Shown: positions 1 to 8,438, counted from the stretch's first letter. The stretch is 38,904 nucleotides of DNA from Bacteroidia bacterium (GCA_016788065.1 JAEUTI010000031.1:1-38904), one strand, 5' to 3'. Notes: a model not told the origin generated them from the sequence alone. A program made the numbers and translations.

Positions 1-126
1 GAAATACTCCAATACATTAGCATCTGTCCCTTTGAGAAAACTCCCTTACATGAGGTTTTTTCAAAGGGTAAATTACAAGAAATTAAAGAACGAAACTTCA
101 ATCAATTGAAAATCAATTACAATTAA
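1..126 (+). CDS. C-terminal fragment of probable IS transposase (left end)
   Basis: An open frame runs from the first base of the window to a TAA at 124-126, giving 41 residues with no start codon in the window. It begins EILQYISICPFEKTPLHEVF and ends with NQLKINYN. From memory, an ILQ-(I/V)-S...F-(E/D)-KTP-(L/I) block followed by an NQL tail is typical of the C-termini of DDE transposases of the IS4 superfamily in Bacteroidota; no search was run. The identical frame occurs in inverted orientation at the right edge of the window, which fits a multicopy insertion sequence that stopped the assembly on both sides. A shorter internal frame starting at the ATG at 50 is out of phase and ends at a nearby stop, so I did not use it. 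The coding assignment is fairly likely; the IS family is uncertain. Confidence 0.55.
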   Translation, partial: EILQYISICPFEKTPLHEVFSKGKLQEIKERNFNQLKINYN

Positions 127-141
127 CGCAACGCTAGTGAT
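1..141 (+). mobile_element. 3' end of an insertion sequence, left copy
   Basis: Positions 3-141 are an exact reverse complement of 38766-38904. Identity breaks down just after the bases CGCAACGCTAGTGAT: the left copy continues CTATCATC and the right copy TTATCATC, both AT-rich heptamer-repeat DNA. This marks the probable outer tip of the IS, about 15 bases beyond the transposase stop. The other end of the element lies outside the window. An internal hairpin (CCCTTTGA at 28-35 with TCAAAGGG at 61-68) lies inside the coding part. Confidence 0.7.
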
Positions 142-271
142 CTATCATCTATCATTTATCATAATAACGAAATTCCCTTCTGAGCAGGGAATCATTTATC
201 ATCTATCATTTATCATCTATCATAATAACGAAATTCCCTTCTGAGCAGAGAATAATTAATCCTATAAAAGT
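142..271. repeat. Heptamer TCATYTA array and two copies of a TAACGAAATTCCCTTCTGAG module
   Basis: The gap before the first complete gene holds degenerate TCATCTA/TCATTTA heptamers (about 142-162 and 191-226). These alternate with two copies of a module ATAATAACGAAATTCCCTTC followed by TGAGCAGrGAAT (about 161-191 and 220-252). Related modules occur upstream of paralogs A, B and C (about 16628, 36170 and 38735) and near 27945. The left IS copy appears to be inserted in this repeat DNA. Confidence 0.7.
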
Positions 272-301
272 TTGGTTTTCAAAAATAGATTACTATTTTT
301 G
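272..301 (+). promoter_or_regulatory. Bacteroidota-type promoter of the four-helix membrane protein gene
   Basis: A TTG at 272-274 is followed after 19 bases by TATTTTTG at 294-301, matching the TTG / TAnnTTTG consensus. The predicted transcription start is a few bases downstream, about 15-18 bases before the ATG at 324. Confidence 0.55.
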
Positions 302-323
302 TTGAATACTAAAAAAGGAATTT

Positions 324-782
324 ATGTACACCGGACTACTTCATACTCACTCTCTTGTGCGCTGGATAATGCTCATTTTACTGATTATGTCGGTATTCAG
401 GGCTTATAATGGCTGGAAAAGCCGCCGCACCTTTACTCCCGGCGACAAAAAGCTGGTTTTATTTACGCTTATCTTTTCCCATGTTCAGTTATTAATAGGG
501 TTTGTACTTTATATGGTTAGTCCGATTGTGCAGTCTGCTTTGGCCGATATGGGTAGTGCCATGAAGGATAAAATGCTTCGTTTCTGGGCTGTGGAACATA
601 TTGCGGTTATGATTTTATCGATTCTGATTATAACAGTTGGAAATGCCATGGCAAAACGTGCTGCCAGCGATGGTGAAAAGTTTAAAAAGATATTTATTTA
701 TTTCACCATTGGCTTAGTTTTGATATTAATTTCTATTCCATGGCCATTCCTCCAAACAGGAGCCGGTCGCGGATGGTTCTGA
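324..782 (+). CDS. Small four-helix membrane protein, cytochrome b-like
   Basis: A 152-residue integral membrane protein with four hydrophobic segments at about residues 12-30, 45-66, 90-108 and 123-142. Histidines sit near membrane faces: H8 and H10 in LLHTHSLVRW, H53 in FSHVQLLIG and H92 in VEHIAVM. Conserved short proteins of this shape are common in Bacteroidota and are often labelled cytochrome b. The paired helix histidines would allow bis-His heme binding, but no CXXCH or other decisive heme motif is present. The ATG is supported by the promoter just upstream and by the MYTGLLHTHS start, which I recall as typical of the family. It stands alone upstream of hflX with a gap of about 65 bases. 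Function not established. Confidence 0.75.
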   Translation: MYTGLLHTHSLVRWIMLILLIMSVFRAYNGWKSRRTFTPGDKKLVLFTLIFSHVQLLIGFVLYMVSPIVQSALADMGSAMKDKMLRFWAVEHIAVMILSILIITVGNAMAKRAASDGEKFKKIFIYFTIGLVLILISIPWPFLQTGAGRGWF

Positions 783-846
783 TCCCGGTTCATTCATTTT
801 CATATGGCGGAGTTTTAATTCCGTCACTATTTAGCAATTATATATT

Positions 847-2031
847 TTGAGTATCAATCAAAAGCCTGAAAAAGTAGTACTGGTGGCTGTCGCGAAGCAG
901 GGGCAACCCGACCATCAGGTAAAAGAATATTTAGATGAGCTGGAGTTTTTGGCATTAACTGCCGGAGCTACCACCTTAAAGCGATTCATTCAAAAGCTCG
1001 ATTATCCGGATCCTCGCACGTATGTGGGTAAGGGGAAGCTTGCTGAAATCACAGCATACATCAAAGAGCATGATGTGCAGTTAATCATTTTTGATGATGA
1101 ATTATCACCATCACAAATCCGGAATATTGAAACTGCTACCGGCAACCGGATTTTGGATCGCACGAATTTAATACTCGACATATTTGCACATCGCGCACGC
1201 ACAGCACAGGCACGCACACAAGTAGAGCTTGCACAGTATCAGTATTTGTTACCGCGCTTAACAAGAATGTGGACTCACCTTGAAAAGCAACGCGGAGGAA
1301 TAGGTATGCGCGGTCCCGGTGAAACGGAGATTGAAACCGACCGCCGGGTGATTCGTGATAAGCTGTCACGGTTAAAGGAAAAGCTTAAGGAAATAGATAA
1401 GCAAAATTTTACCCGAAGGAAATCGAGGGAACAATTGACTCGTGTTGCTTTGGTGGGATATACCAATGTTGGCAAATCGACTCTCATGAATTTATTGAGT
1501 AAGTCGGATGTATTTGCAGAAAATAAATTATTTGCAACACTTGATACCACTGTTCGCAAAGTAGTTTTAGAAACAATTCCATTCTTGCTTTCCGATACAG
1601 TGGGTTTCATACGCAAGTTGCCGCATAATCTGGTAGAATCATTTCGTTCCACGTTAGATGAAGTGAGAGAAGCAGATATTTTGTTGCATGTTGTAGATAT
1701 ATCGCATCCTAATTTTGAAGATCAGATAGCGGTGGTAAATCAAACGCTCGCCGATATAAAAGCAGCCGACAAACCTGTACTTATGGTATTCAATAAAATT
1801 GATGCTTATCGTTTTGTTCAGAAAGAAGAAGATGATCTTACTCCGGGAACGAAGGAAAATATTTCATTGGATGAATTGAAAAATTCCTGGATGGCGAAGG
1901 CAAATGCTCCTGCAGTTTTTATATCTGCTGCCAACAATGAAAACATTAAAGAACTCCGCGCTAAAATGATGGAACTGGTAAAACAAAAGCATTACCAGAT
2001 TTATCCGAATGCAGCAGAAGATCAGCAGTAA
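847..2031 (+). CDS. hflX: GTPase HflX
   Basis: A ribosome-associated GTPase that splits or rescues stalled 70S ribosomes in homologues. The 394 residues contain the HflX N-terminal domain (residues about 8-115, with the glycine-rich YVGKGKLAEI segment and DELSPSQIRNIE). Next come the linker signature RGGIGMRGPGETEIETDRR (about 149-167) and a basic coiled coil (about 168-195). The G domain has P-loop GYTNVGKS (204-211), DTVG (250-253) and NKID (316-319). The start is a TTG at 847: the homologous N-terminus begins immediately there and I saw no nearby upstream in-frame ATG. The gene converges on haaO with only three bases between the two stop codons. Assignment is very secure; the start codon slightly less so. 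Confidence 0.95.
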   Translation: MSINQKPEKVVLVAVAKQGQPDHQVKEYLDELEFLALTAGATTLKRFIQKLDYPDPRTYVGKGKLAEITAYIKEHDVQLIIFDDELSPSQIRNIETATGNRILDRTNLILDIFAHRARTAQARTQVELAQYQYLLPRLTRMWTHLEKQRGGIGMRGPGETEIETDRRVIRDKLSRLKEKLKEIDKQNFTRRKSREQLTRVALVGYTNVGKSTLMNLLSKSDVFAENKLFATLDTTVRKVVLETIPFLLSDTVGFIRKLPHNLVESFRSTLDEVREADILLHVVDISHPNFEDQIAVVNQTLADIKAADKPVLMVFNKIDAYRFVQKEEDDLTPGTKENISLDELKNSWMAKANAPAVFISAANNENIKELRAKMMELVKQKHYQIYPNAAEDQQ

Positions 2032-2034
2032 GAA

Positions 2035-2559
2035 CTAAGCTAATTTTTTCGGTGGCTCCATAACAGCACCGCATTGTTTGCAGGTTCTCAAATCTGCATT
2101 TGCATAAAATGCATCCATCACCACCGGCAATTCCTTAACAATATCTTTCAGATCAAGTATGTTTTCGTACAGCAGGTGATTACATTTTTCGCAGTACCAC
2201 TGAAAGCGGTCTTTCATACCGGCACGTCTTTGCACTTCCATAACCAGCCCAACGGTATTAGGTCCACGTTGCGGAGAGTGTGGTGTTCGGGGAGGCAATA
2301 AAAAAATATCGCCTTCACGGATATCAATCGTTCGTGGTTTCCCGTCTTCCATGATTTTAACCTGAACATCACCTTCCAGTTGAAAAAAGAATTCTTCAGT
2401 TTCATTGAAGTGATAATCTTTACGTGAGTTTGGTCCACCCACTACCATTACAATAAAATCCTGATTTGGTTGGTACACAACCTGATTCCCTACCGGTGGT
2501 TTCAGCAGATGTCTGTTTTCATCGATCCATTTTTTAAAGTTAAAAGCGGGAGTTATCAT
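2035..2559 (-). CDS. haaO: 3-hydroxyanthranilate 3,4-dioxygenase
   Basis: Cytosolic Fe(II) cupin dioxygenase that opens the ring of 3-hydroxyanthranilate to 2-amino-3-carboxymuconate semialdehyde in the kynurenine pathway. The 174 residues are the usual bacterial length. Predicted iron ligands are H50, E56 and H94. Substrate-side arginines R46 and R98 and E109 match the family. A rubredoxin-like C-terminal metal site is present as C123-EK-C126 and C160-KQ-C163. The product is the substrate of the ACMSD encoded at 32186-33193, so both steps are present although the genes are far apart. The gene is divergent from the SDR at 2688 and converges on hflX. Also called nbaC. Confidence 0.95.
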   Translation of the reverse strand: MITPAFNFKKWIDENRHLLKPPVGNQVVYQPNQDFIVMVVGGPNSRKDYHFNETEEFFFQLEGDVQVKIMEDGKPRTIDIREGDIFLLPPRTPHSPQRGPNTVGLVMEVQRRAGMKDRFQWYCEKCNHLLYENILDLKDIVKELPVVMDAFYANADLRTCKQCGAVMEPPKKLA

Positions 2560-2687
2560 GGTAAATTGATTTTTAAGATGTTGCTTATTGGAAAATGCCG
2601 GATTTGGCGGCGGTCAGTTAATTCGACCACTACAAATTAATAAAATAATAAGGACAAATAAAAACATCTGCTGTTTATCTTTACCGC

Positions 2688-3476
2688 ATGAATATGAATT
2701 TAACAGGTAAAAGAGCGGTTGTTTGCGGAAGTACGCAAGGGATCGGGTTGGCAATTGCCAATGAGCTGGCATCGATGGGTGCATCGGTGACACTGGTTGC
2801 AAGAAATGAAGCGGCCTTGATGGCGGTGAGGTCGTCGCTGCCGGATGAAAACGGGCAGCAACACGATTATCTGGTAGCCGATTTTGCAGATCCGGATGGT
2901 TTACTGAAAGTAGTCACCACCTATTTACATAAGGGTCAATCGGTTCATATTTTGGTGAACAATACCGGCGGGCCTCCGGGTGGACCAATTGCGGATGCAA
3001 GAACAGCAGATTTTGAAGCAACTTTTCGCCAGCATCTGGTGTGCAATCATATTTTGGCTCAGGCTTTTTTGCCGGGTATGAAAAATGAAAAATTCGGCAG
3101 AATCATCAACATTATTTCCACATCCGTAAAGCAACCATTAAAAGGGTTGGGTGTTTCCAATACAATTCGTGCTGCCGTTGCAAACTGGTCGAAGACCCTT
3201 GCCGGGGAAGTGGCACCTTTTGGGATAACAGTAAATAATGTTTTACCGGGAGCAACAAACACTTTGCGATTATCGACACTGTTAAATGTGAAATCGGAAA
3301 AAACCGGTAAAGCTCTTACAGCTATTGAAGAAGAAATGACAGCAGAAATTCCCATGGGAAGATTTGCGGATCCTTCGGAAATTGCAGCTGCGGTAGGATT
3401 TTTAGCTTCACCGGCAGCATCTTACATTACCGGAATAAATATTCCTGTTGATGGTGGCAGAACAGGATGTTTGTAA
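2688..3476 (+). CDS. SDR-family oxidoreductase lacking the YxxxK motif
   Basis: A short-chain dehydrogenase/reductase-like protein of 262 residues. The N-terminal Rossmann glycine motif is intact (GSTQGIG, residues 14-20), and NNTGG (91-95) corresponds to the structural NNAG motif. The catalytic serine region is IISTS (142-146). The usual YxxxK is replaced by S157-N-T-I-R161 in GLGVSNTIRAAV, a substitution I recall from a recognised SDR subgroup. The C-terminal half (PGRF-like PMGRFADPSEIA and ITGINIPVDGG) is otherwise standard. It is divergent from haaO, and an SDR next to kynurenine genes is recurrent in Bacteroidota, so a role in aminomuconate or related aldehyde metabolism is possible but unproven. 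ATGs at 2688 and 2694 are both usable. A terminator hairpin follows. Confidence 0.85.
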   Translation: MNMNLTGKRAVVCGSTQGIGLAIANELASMGASVTLVARNEAALMAVRSSLPDENGQQHDYLVADFADPDGLLKVVTTYLHKGQSVHILVNNTGGPPGGPIADARTADFEATFRQHLVCNHILAQAFLPGMKNEKFGRIINIISTSVKQPLKGLGVSNTIRAAVANWSKTLAGEVAPFGITVNNVLPGATNTLRLSTLLNVKSEKTGKALTAIEEEMTAEIPMGRFADPSEIAAAVGFLASPAASYITGINIPVDGGRTGCL

Positions 3477-3492
3477 AAAAAATAAAGGCACA

Positions 3493-3525
3493 AAAAAAAC
3501 CCCTTCTTTTGAAAGGGGTTTTTTT
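3493..3525. terminator. Bidirectional rho-independent terminator
   Basis: A 13-bp stem (AAAAAAACCCCTT, 3493-3505, with AAGGGGTTTTTTT, 3513-3525) and a 7-base loop. It lies between the convergent SDR gene and the Ala-rich lipoprotein gene. A run of T follows the GC core on each strand, so it can serve both. Confidence 0.9.
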
Positions 3526-3543
3526 ACGTTTAACCGTGACTGA

Positions 3544-3765
3544 TTACTGAGCAACAACTGCAGCAGCAGAGTCAACGATAGCAGCAGCTGTAGAATCAGC
3601 AGCAGCAGCTACTTCAGTAGCAGCAGCTTCAGTTGCAGCAGCAGCATCAGCAGCAGCATCCTGAACTTGTTCAGTAGCTTCAGCAGCTTTTTCTTCAGCC
3701 TTTGGGCCACACGCTACGAATGAGAACATTCCTACGATAGCCAATACAGCAAATACTTTTTTCAT
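3544..3765 (-). CDS. Small alanine-rich lipoprotein
   Basis: A 73-residue protein with a basic N-terminus (MKK), a hydrophobic stretch and a cysteine at position 19 in FSFVAC, consistent with signal peptidase II processing. The mature part is almost entirely Ala with spaced Glu, Asp, Thr and Val (AAADAAAATEAAATEVAAAA), written as GCA/GCT triplet runs. The composition recalls alanine-zipper coiled coils such as enterobacterial Lpp, but no homology is claimed. A well-formed promoter (3811-3839, minus strand) and a terminator on the other side argue for a short monocistronic, well-expressed transcript. Triplet runs of this kind are prone to in-frame length variation. Function unknown. Confidence 0.8.
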   Translation of the reverse strand: MKKVFAVLAIVGMFSFVACGPKAEEKAAEATEQVQDAAADAAAATEAAATEVAAAADSTAAAIVDSAAAVVAQ

Positions 3766-3810
3766 TGTGATGTTGGTTTAAATAATTAAGCTTGAATAAG
3801 ATTTGAGCTG

Positions 3811-3839
3811 CAAAGATATAGGAATTAAATGTATTACAA
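3811..3839 (-). promoter_or_regulatory. Promoter of the Ala-rich lipoprotein gene
   Basis: On the minus strand TTG (3839-3837) is followed after 18 bases by TATCTTTG (3818-3811), a good match to TTG / TAnnTTTG. The start codon is at 3765, giving a leader of about 40 bases. Confidence 0.6.
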
Positions 3840-3915
3840 CCAATAGGTTAAAAATTTTTTTCAAAAAAATATTTTTGGGAGGTGAATTGGTGAAACCAAA
3901 CGGGGGCAATATTGT

Positions 3916-3923
3916 TACATTTG
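3916..3923 (+). promoter_or_regulatory. -7 box of the superoxide dismutase gene
   Basis: TACATTTG matches TAnnTTTG exactly and lies 43 bases before the ATG at 3967. The nearest TTG (3887-3889) is 26 bases upstream, longer than usual, so only the -7 element is well supported. Confidence 0.45.
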
Positions 3924-3966
3924 CAGGTACATTTCACTCTAAATAACGTCTAAACCCCTTTAAATC

Positions 3967-4569
3967 ATGGCATTTGAACTACCAAAGCTACCTTACGCGT
4001 TTAACGCGCTTGAACCTCATATTGATGCCCGCACCATGGAAATCCACCATGGCAAGCACCATCAGGCCTATGTAACCAATTTGAACAATGCGATTGCCGG
4101 CACCGAAGCCGAAAAAATGAGCATTGAAGAAATTTGTGCAAATATCTCCAAGTTTCCGATGGCAGTCCGCAATAATGGTGGTGGACATTACAACCACTCC
4201 TTATTTTGGAACATATTGACTCCCAATGCATCACAAGCCCCTTCGGGTACTTTGGCAGATGCTATCAATGCTGCTTTCGGCAATTTTGACGATTTTAAAG
4301 CCAAATTTGCTGCTGCCGGAGCCACTCGTTTTGGTTCAGGATGGGCTTGGTTAACGAAAAACAGTGCCGGAAAGCTTGAAATTTCATCGACACCAAACCA
4401 GGATAATCCATTAATGGATCTTGCTGAGGTGAAAGGAACACCAATTCTGGGATTAGATGTGTGGGAACATGCTTATTACTTGCACTATCAGAACCGTCGC
4501 CCCGATTATATTTCAGCATTCTGGAATGTAATTAACTGGGATGAAGTAGCAAAACGTTTTGCTAAGTAA
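3967..4569 (+). CDS. sodA: Superoxide dismutase, Mn/Fe type
   Basis: Dismutates superoxide to oxygen and hydrogen peroxide in the cytoplasm. The 200 residues are full length. Metal ligands are H27 (MEIHHGKHH), H77 ([11 protein letters not shown]), D164 and H168 (LDVWEHAYY). Metal-discriminating positions look manganese-like: the [11 protein letters not shown] motif and the glutamine in NQDNPL (residues 144-148). Many Bacteroidota enzymes of this type accept either metal, so specificity is not settled. The gene has its own -7 box and is followed directly by a hairpin terminator, so it is probably monocistronic. No signal peptide is visible. Confidence 0.95.
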   Translation: MAFELPKLPYAFNALEPHIDARTMEIHHGKHHQAYVTNLNNAIAGTEAEKMSIEEICANISKFPMAVRNNGGGHYNHSLFWNILTPNASQAPSGTLADAINAAFGNFDDFKAKFAAAGATRFGSGWAWLTKNSAGKLEISSTPNQDNPLMDLAEVKGTPILGLDVWEHAYYLHYQNRRPDYISAFWNVINWDEVAKRFAK

Positions 4570-4585
4570 CAATAAGATTTGAATG

Positions 4586-4615
4586 AAAGCCTCCGTTTAA
4601 CCGGGGGCTTTTTTT
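4586..4615 (+). terminator. Rho-independent terminator after sodA
   Basis: AAAGCCTCCG and CGGGGGCTTT form a stem of about 10 bp with one G-T wobble around the loop TTTAAC, followed by a T tract. It begins 16 bases after the sodA stop. Confidence 0.88.
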
Positions 4616-4726
4616 ATGGTGATAATTCTGTTGAAATTATAAATGCATTGTTTCCTTTACAAGGCAATATTTAAAGTTTTTTTGCATTATAAATGATTAA
4701 GCCGTTCCCGGAATGGCATTCCTGAT

Positions 4727-7231
4727 ATGGAAAAGTTGAAAAGAGTAGCATTACTGCTGATTGCCATTACTGCAGGATTGTTTTTGACAGGAACTTTACT
4801 GGCATGGATTTACAAAGACAAGGTTCGCAACCTTGTGGTTGAATCGCTGAACAATAACCTGAAAGCAGAAATAGAAGTTGAAGAAATCAGCTTTTCGTTT
4901 TTCCGGCATTTTCCATACGCTTCGGTGGCATTCGAAAATGTTCGCGCCAAAGAACCTCGCGGATTTGAAACTACAGGAACTATTCTGAATGCTAAAAAAT
5001 TATCGCTGCTGTTTAATCTTGCCGGCATTTTCAGTGATGATTTGAAACTAAAAAAAATTGTGCTTTCCGATGCATCGCTTAACTTACAGGTTGATGAAAA
5101 TGGAAATACCAATTATGAAATATGGAAGACGGATTCATCCGGCACCAGCCGCAAAATAAGTCTGGAACTTGAAGATGTTGTTTTTGAAAATGTGGATGTG
5201 CTTTATTATGATGTAATCAAAAAACAGGACATCAGTTTTATGATTATTTCCGGTATGCTGAAAGGTAATTTTGGAAGTGCACAATATGCATTAACATCAT
5301 CCGGAAATCTTGAGCATGCATCCGTAAAAATTGATGAGGTTACCTATTTATCGGATCGCCCTTGCGAATTGAAAGTTGCACTTGATGTCGACAGTGATAA
5401 AGGACTATTTACTTTCCGGGAGTCAGGAATTAAATTATCGGGACTCGATCTGAAAATTGATGGCACCATTCAGAATAATGAAAAAGATGTTGATCTGGAT
5501 CTGAAAATAACAAGTCCGGGAGCAAATTTACCGGCATTGCTTTCATTGATACCTGAAAAATTCCGTGGCGATACCAAAGGTTATAAGTATGATGGTAAGA
5601 TGGAATTTAGTGGTTCCTTAAAAGGGAAGTACGACACCAAAAACAGTCCGCTGGTAATTTTTAATTTCAAAAGCATGAATGTTAGTCTGAACCCCGAAGG
5701 AACACCCTATCATTTAAAAAATATGAATGGCACCGGATATTTTACCAATCGTAAAAGCATAGCGAATCCGGTATCATTTTTACAGTTGAGTAATTTTTCG
5801 GCAACTCTGGAAGGTAAACCTGTGCGTGCAACGGTGGCAATTGAAAATTTTACGAAGCCCCGGCTCGATATCGCCGCAGTTATGGAGGCTGACTTAAAAG
5901 CATTGAGTCGGTTTTTTATGCCCGATACGTTAGAAGAAATTAGTGGTAAGTTATTTGTCGATGCAAAGTTCAAAGGGATTGCAGGTGAAAAAACTACTTA
6001 TCGTTCATCCGGCGATATCCGCTTCGAGCAGGTGGCTTTCCGTTTAAAGCAAAAGCCGGTTTCTTTTTCCGGTCTGGCCGGGATGTTGCACCTCGATGGC
6101 AACGATTTGGTGGTGGATGAGGTTTCGGGTAAAGCAGGGAGCAGCGACTTTACTGTTAGCGGCACCTTCCGGAATTTGTTTGCCTGGTTATTTCTGGAAC
6201 AGCAAAAACTCGATATCACCGCAACACTGGCCTCCAACCAAATGGATCTCGATGAACTGATGCAGCGCGAAAAATCGGTAAAGTCGGTTTCCGATACCGT
6301 TTACCGGATCGACTTTTCGAAAGAATTGAAGCTGCAGCTCGATATCAATGTTAAGAAGTTGAAGTTCAGGAAGTTTGAAGCCGAAGCCATGACCGGAAGT
6401 TTGGCTTTGCAGGATAAGGTTTTGATGACTAAATTGCTGGATTTCAATACGGTGGGTGGTTCGGTTAGATTAAAAGGGCAAATTGACAGCCGTCCGGCCG
6501 ACAGTCTGAAAATTGATTACGATGCCATGCTGAATCAGCTGGATATAAACCGGTTATTTTATGAGATGGGCAACTTCGGGCAGGAAGTTATCGTCGATAA
6601 GAATCTTAAAGGAATAGTAAAAGCCGAAGTTCAGTTCCGGTCGGTGTGGTCTAAGTCACTGAATATTAATGAGAAATCGATTTATGCCAAAAGTGATATT
6701 ACCATAGAAAACGGGGAATTGATTAATTTTGAGCCCATGTTGGCACTTTCGCGGTTCATGAAGGGCGCAGATTTGAGGGTTATTAAATTCTCGACCTTGA
6801 CGAACACCATCGAAATCAGGAACCGGAAAATCATCATACCGATGATGGAAATAAAAAGTAGCGCCCAGGATATAATAGCCAGCGGCGAGCATACTTTCGA
6901 TAATATTGTCGATTACAAACTACGGTTGTACCTTTCGCAACTCGTTGGCAAGAAGGTGAGGGCACAAAACACCGAATTTGGAACCATTGAGGATGATGGT
7001 TTGGGAAGGCCGATGGTATTTCTGACCATGAAGGGGACCGCAAGTGATCCAAAGTTCGCCATCGACAGAAAGAGTGTGGAGCAAAAGATAACCACAGAGA
7101 TAAAAAAGGAAACGCAGTCATTGAAGAGTATATTGAAGGAAGAATTTGGAACAAAACCGGCGAAGGATCCTTCAAAACCAAATCCTCCTAAAAAACAGGA
7201 GGAGCTGCAAATAGAATATGAAGACGAATAA
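4727..7231 (+). CDS. AsmA-family protein
   Basis: An 834-residue protein with one N-terminal membrane segment (about residues 7-28) and a long periplasmic region rich in beta-strand-like repeats, in the pattern of AsmA/TamB-related proteins. These are thought to act as bridges or chaperones for lipid and outer-membrane assembly. The N-terminal AsmA-like region (about 30-300, with EIEVEEISFSFFRHFPYASV) and a C-terminal AsmA_2-like region (about 560-760) are recognisable. The last 60 residues are charged and proline-rich (KPAKDPSKPNPPKKQEE), likely disordered. It is 52 bases upstream of the histidine kinase gene and may form an operon with it and hemW. Family assignment is good; the molecular role is inferred. 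Confidence 0.85.
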   Translation: MEKLKRVALLLIAITAGLFLTGTLLAWIYKDKVRNLVVESLNNNLKAEIEVEEISFSFFRHFPYASVAFENVRAKEPRGFETTGTILNAKKLSLLFNLAGIFSDDLKLKKIVLSDASLNLQVDENGNTNYEIWKTDSSGTSRKISLELEDVVFENVDVLYYDVIKKQDISFMIISGMLKGNFGSAQYALTSSGNLEHASVKIDEVTYLSDRPCELKVALDVDSDKGLFTFRESGIKLSGLDLKIDGTIQNNEKDVDLDLKITSPGANLPALLSLIPEKFRGDTKGYKYDGKMEFSGSLKGKYDTKNSPLVIFNFKSMNVSLNPEGTPYHLKNMNGTGYFTNRKSIANPVSFLQLSNFSATLEGKPVRATVAIENFTKPRLDIAAVMEADLKALSRFFMPDTLEEISGKLFVDAKFKGIAGEKTTYRSSGDIRFEQVAFRLKQKPVSFSGLAGMLHLDGNDLVVDEVSGKAGSSDFTVSGTFRNLFAWLFLEQQKLDITATLASNQMDLDELMQREKSVKSVSDTVYRIDFSKELKLQLDINVKKLKFRKFEAEAMTGSLALQDKVLMTKLLDFNTVGGSVRLKGQIDSRPADSLKIDYDAMLNQLDINRLFYEMGNFGQEVIVDKNLKGIVKAEVQFRSVWSKSLNINEKSIYAKSDITIENGELINFEPMLALSRFMKGADLRVIKFSTLTNTIEIRNRKIIIPMMEIKSSAQDIIASGEHTFDNIVDYKLRLYLSQLVGKKVRAQNTEFGTIEDDGLGRPMVFLTMKGTASDPKFAIDRKSVEQKITTEIKKETQSLKSILKEEFGTKPAKDPSKPNPPKKQEELQIEYEDE

Positions 7232-7283
7232 TATCTGAACTAATAGAAAACTGAATTTTTAATAACAGTAGTAAATTTTAACT

Positions 7284-8438
7284 GTGAATATTTATACCCG
7301 TAAACAACGATGGAAACTTGCATTATTGCTTGCCGCAATGGTGATAGGTATTGCCTCGCTTTGGTACACGAACATTTTAGTTGAGAAACTGGCACTTCAG
7401 GAAAAGAAGAATGTAGAATTATGGGCGGGTGCTGTCAGGCAACTTTCAGAAGTAGAGGTGGAGGCAGGTGATGTAAGTTTTGCCCTCGAGGTATTGAGAA
7501 GCAACAATACAATTCCGATGATTCTTACCGATGCAAAGGGGCAGATCAATTCCTTTAAGAATCTCGATTCTGTTAAATCGATGGATGAGTCGTGGTTGAA
7601 AGCGCAGATTGAAGAAATGCGTGCCGAACAACAACCAATTCAAATTAGCTTTGGTAAAGAAGGAGAAATAAATTTTATCTACTATCGTGATTCATCACTG
7701 ATTCGCCAATTGCGATACTATCCTTATTTTCAACTTGCAGTAATAAGTTTATTCCTGCTGGTATCTTATCTGGCATTCAGTTCAAGCAGAAAAGCAGAAC
7801 AAAATCAGGTTTGGGTAGGAATGGCAAAAGAAACGGCGCATCAATTGGGAACACCGTTGTCTTCGCTCATGGCCTGGGTTGAGTATTTAAGAATGCAGGG
7901 CAATAAAGACGGACATCTGGATGAGATTGAAAAAGATATTGCGCGATTAAATACTATCACGGAGCGTTTTTCAAAAATTGGTTCTGCGCCTTCATTGAAA
8001 AAAGAAAATGTGAATGAGGTGATTGTAAATTCGCTGAATTACATTCGTTCCCGGTCATCATCACGGGTTAATTTTTCGTTGACTAATGGTTCGAATCATG
8101 ATTTATATGCGCCATTAAATATTCCACTTTTCGAATGGGTGCTTGAAAATATTTTCAAGAATGCGGTTGATGCTATGGAGGGCGAGGGTGCTATTACTGT
8201 TTCAATCACCGACCAGCAACAATTTGTGTATATTGATATTTGCGATACCGGAAAAGGAATTCCAAAATCGAAATTTAAAACCGTATTTAAGCCCGGTTAC
8301 ACCTCTAAGAGCCGTGGGTGGGGACTGGGATTATCGCTTTCGAAACGCATTGTTGAGGAGTATCACGGTGGGCATATTTTTGTGAAGAGTTCCGAGATGA
8401 ATAAAGGTACTACATTCAGAATAGTATTGCCTAAATAA
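7284..8438 (+). CDS. Membrane sensor histidine kinase (orphan)
   Basis: A two-component sensor of 384 residues with GTG start. Transmembrane segments lie at about 12-30 and 150-166 and flank an extracytoplasmic domain of about 120 residues. The HisKA-like segment carries the phospho-acceptor H186 in KETAHQLGTPLSSL. The ATPase domain has N box ENIFKNAVDAM (289-299), G1 DTGKGIP (321-327) and G2 RGWGLGLSLSKRIV (344-357). No HAMP or PAS domain is evident, making it compact. No response regulator gene is present anywhere in the window, so its partner is elsewhere. It is closely followed (24 bases) by hemW. The conserved MNIYTRKQRWK N-terminus supports the GTG start. Confidence 0.92.
   Translation: MNIYTRKQRWKLALLLAAMVIGIASLWYTNILVEKLALQEKKNVELWAGAVRQLSEVEVEAGDVSFALEVLRSNNTIPMILTDAKGQINSFKNLDSVKSMDESWLKAQIEEMRAEQQPIQISFGKEGEINFIYYRDSSLIRQLRYYPYFQLAVISLFLLVSYLAFSSSRKAEQNQVWVGMAKETAHQLGTPLSSLMAWVEYLRMQGNKDGHLDEIEKDIARLNTITERFSKIGSAPSLKKENVNEVIVNSLNYIRSRSSSRVNFSLTNGSNHDLYAPLNIPLFEWVLENIFKNAVDAMEGEGAITVSITDQQQFVYIDICDTGKGIPKSKFKTVFKPGYTSKSRGWGLGLSLSKRIVEEYHGGHIFVKSSEMNKGTTFRIVLPK

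Noticed and set aside
28..68. Hairpin at the left edge as a terminator
   Set aside because: It lies inside the transposase coding frame and lacks a T tract after the stem; probably incidental or related to IS function.
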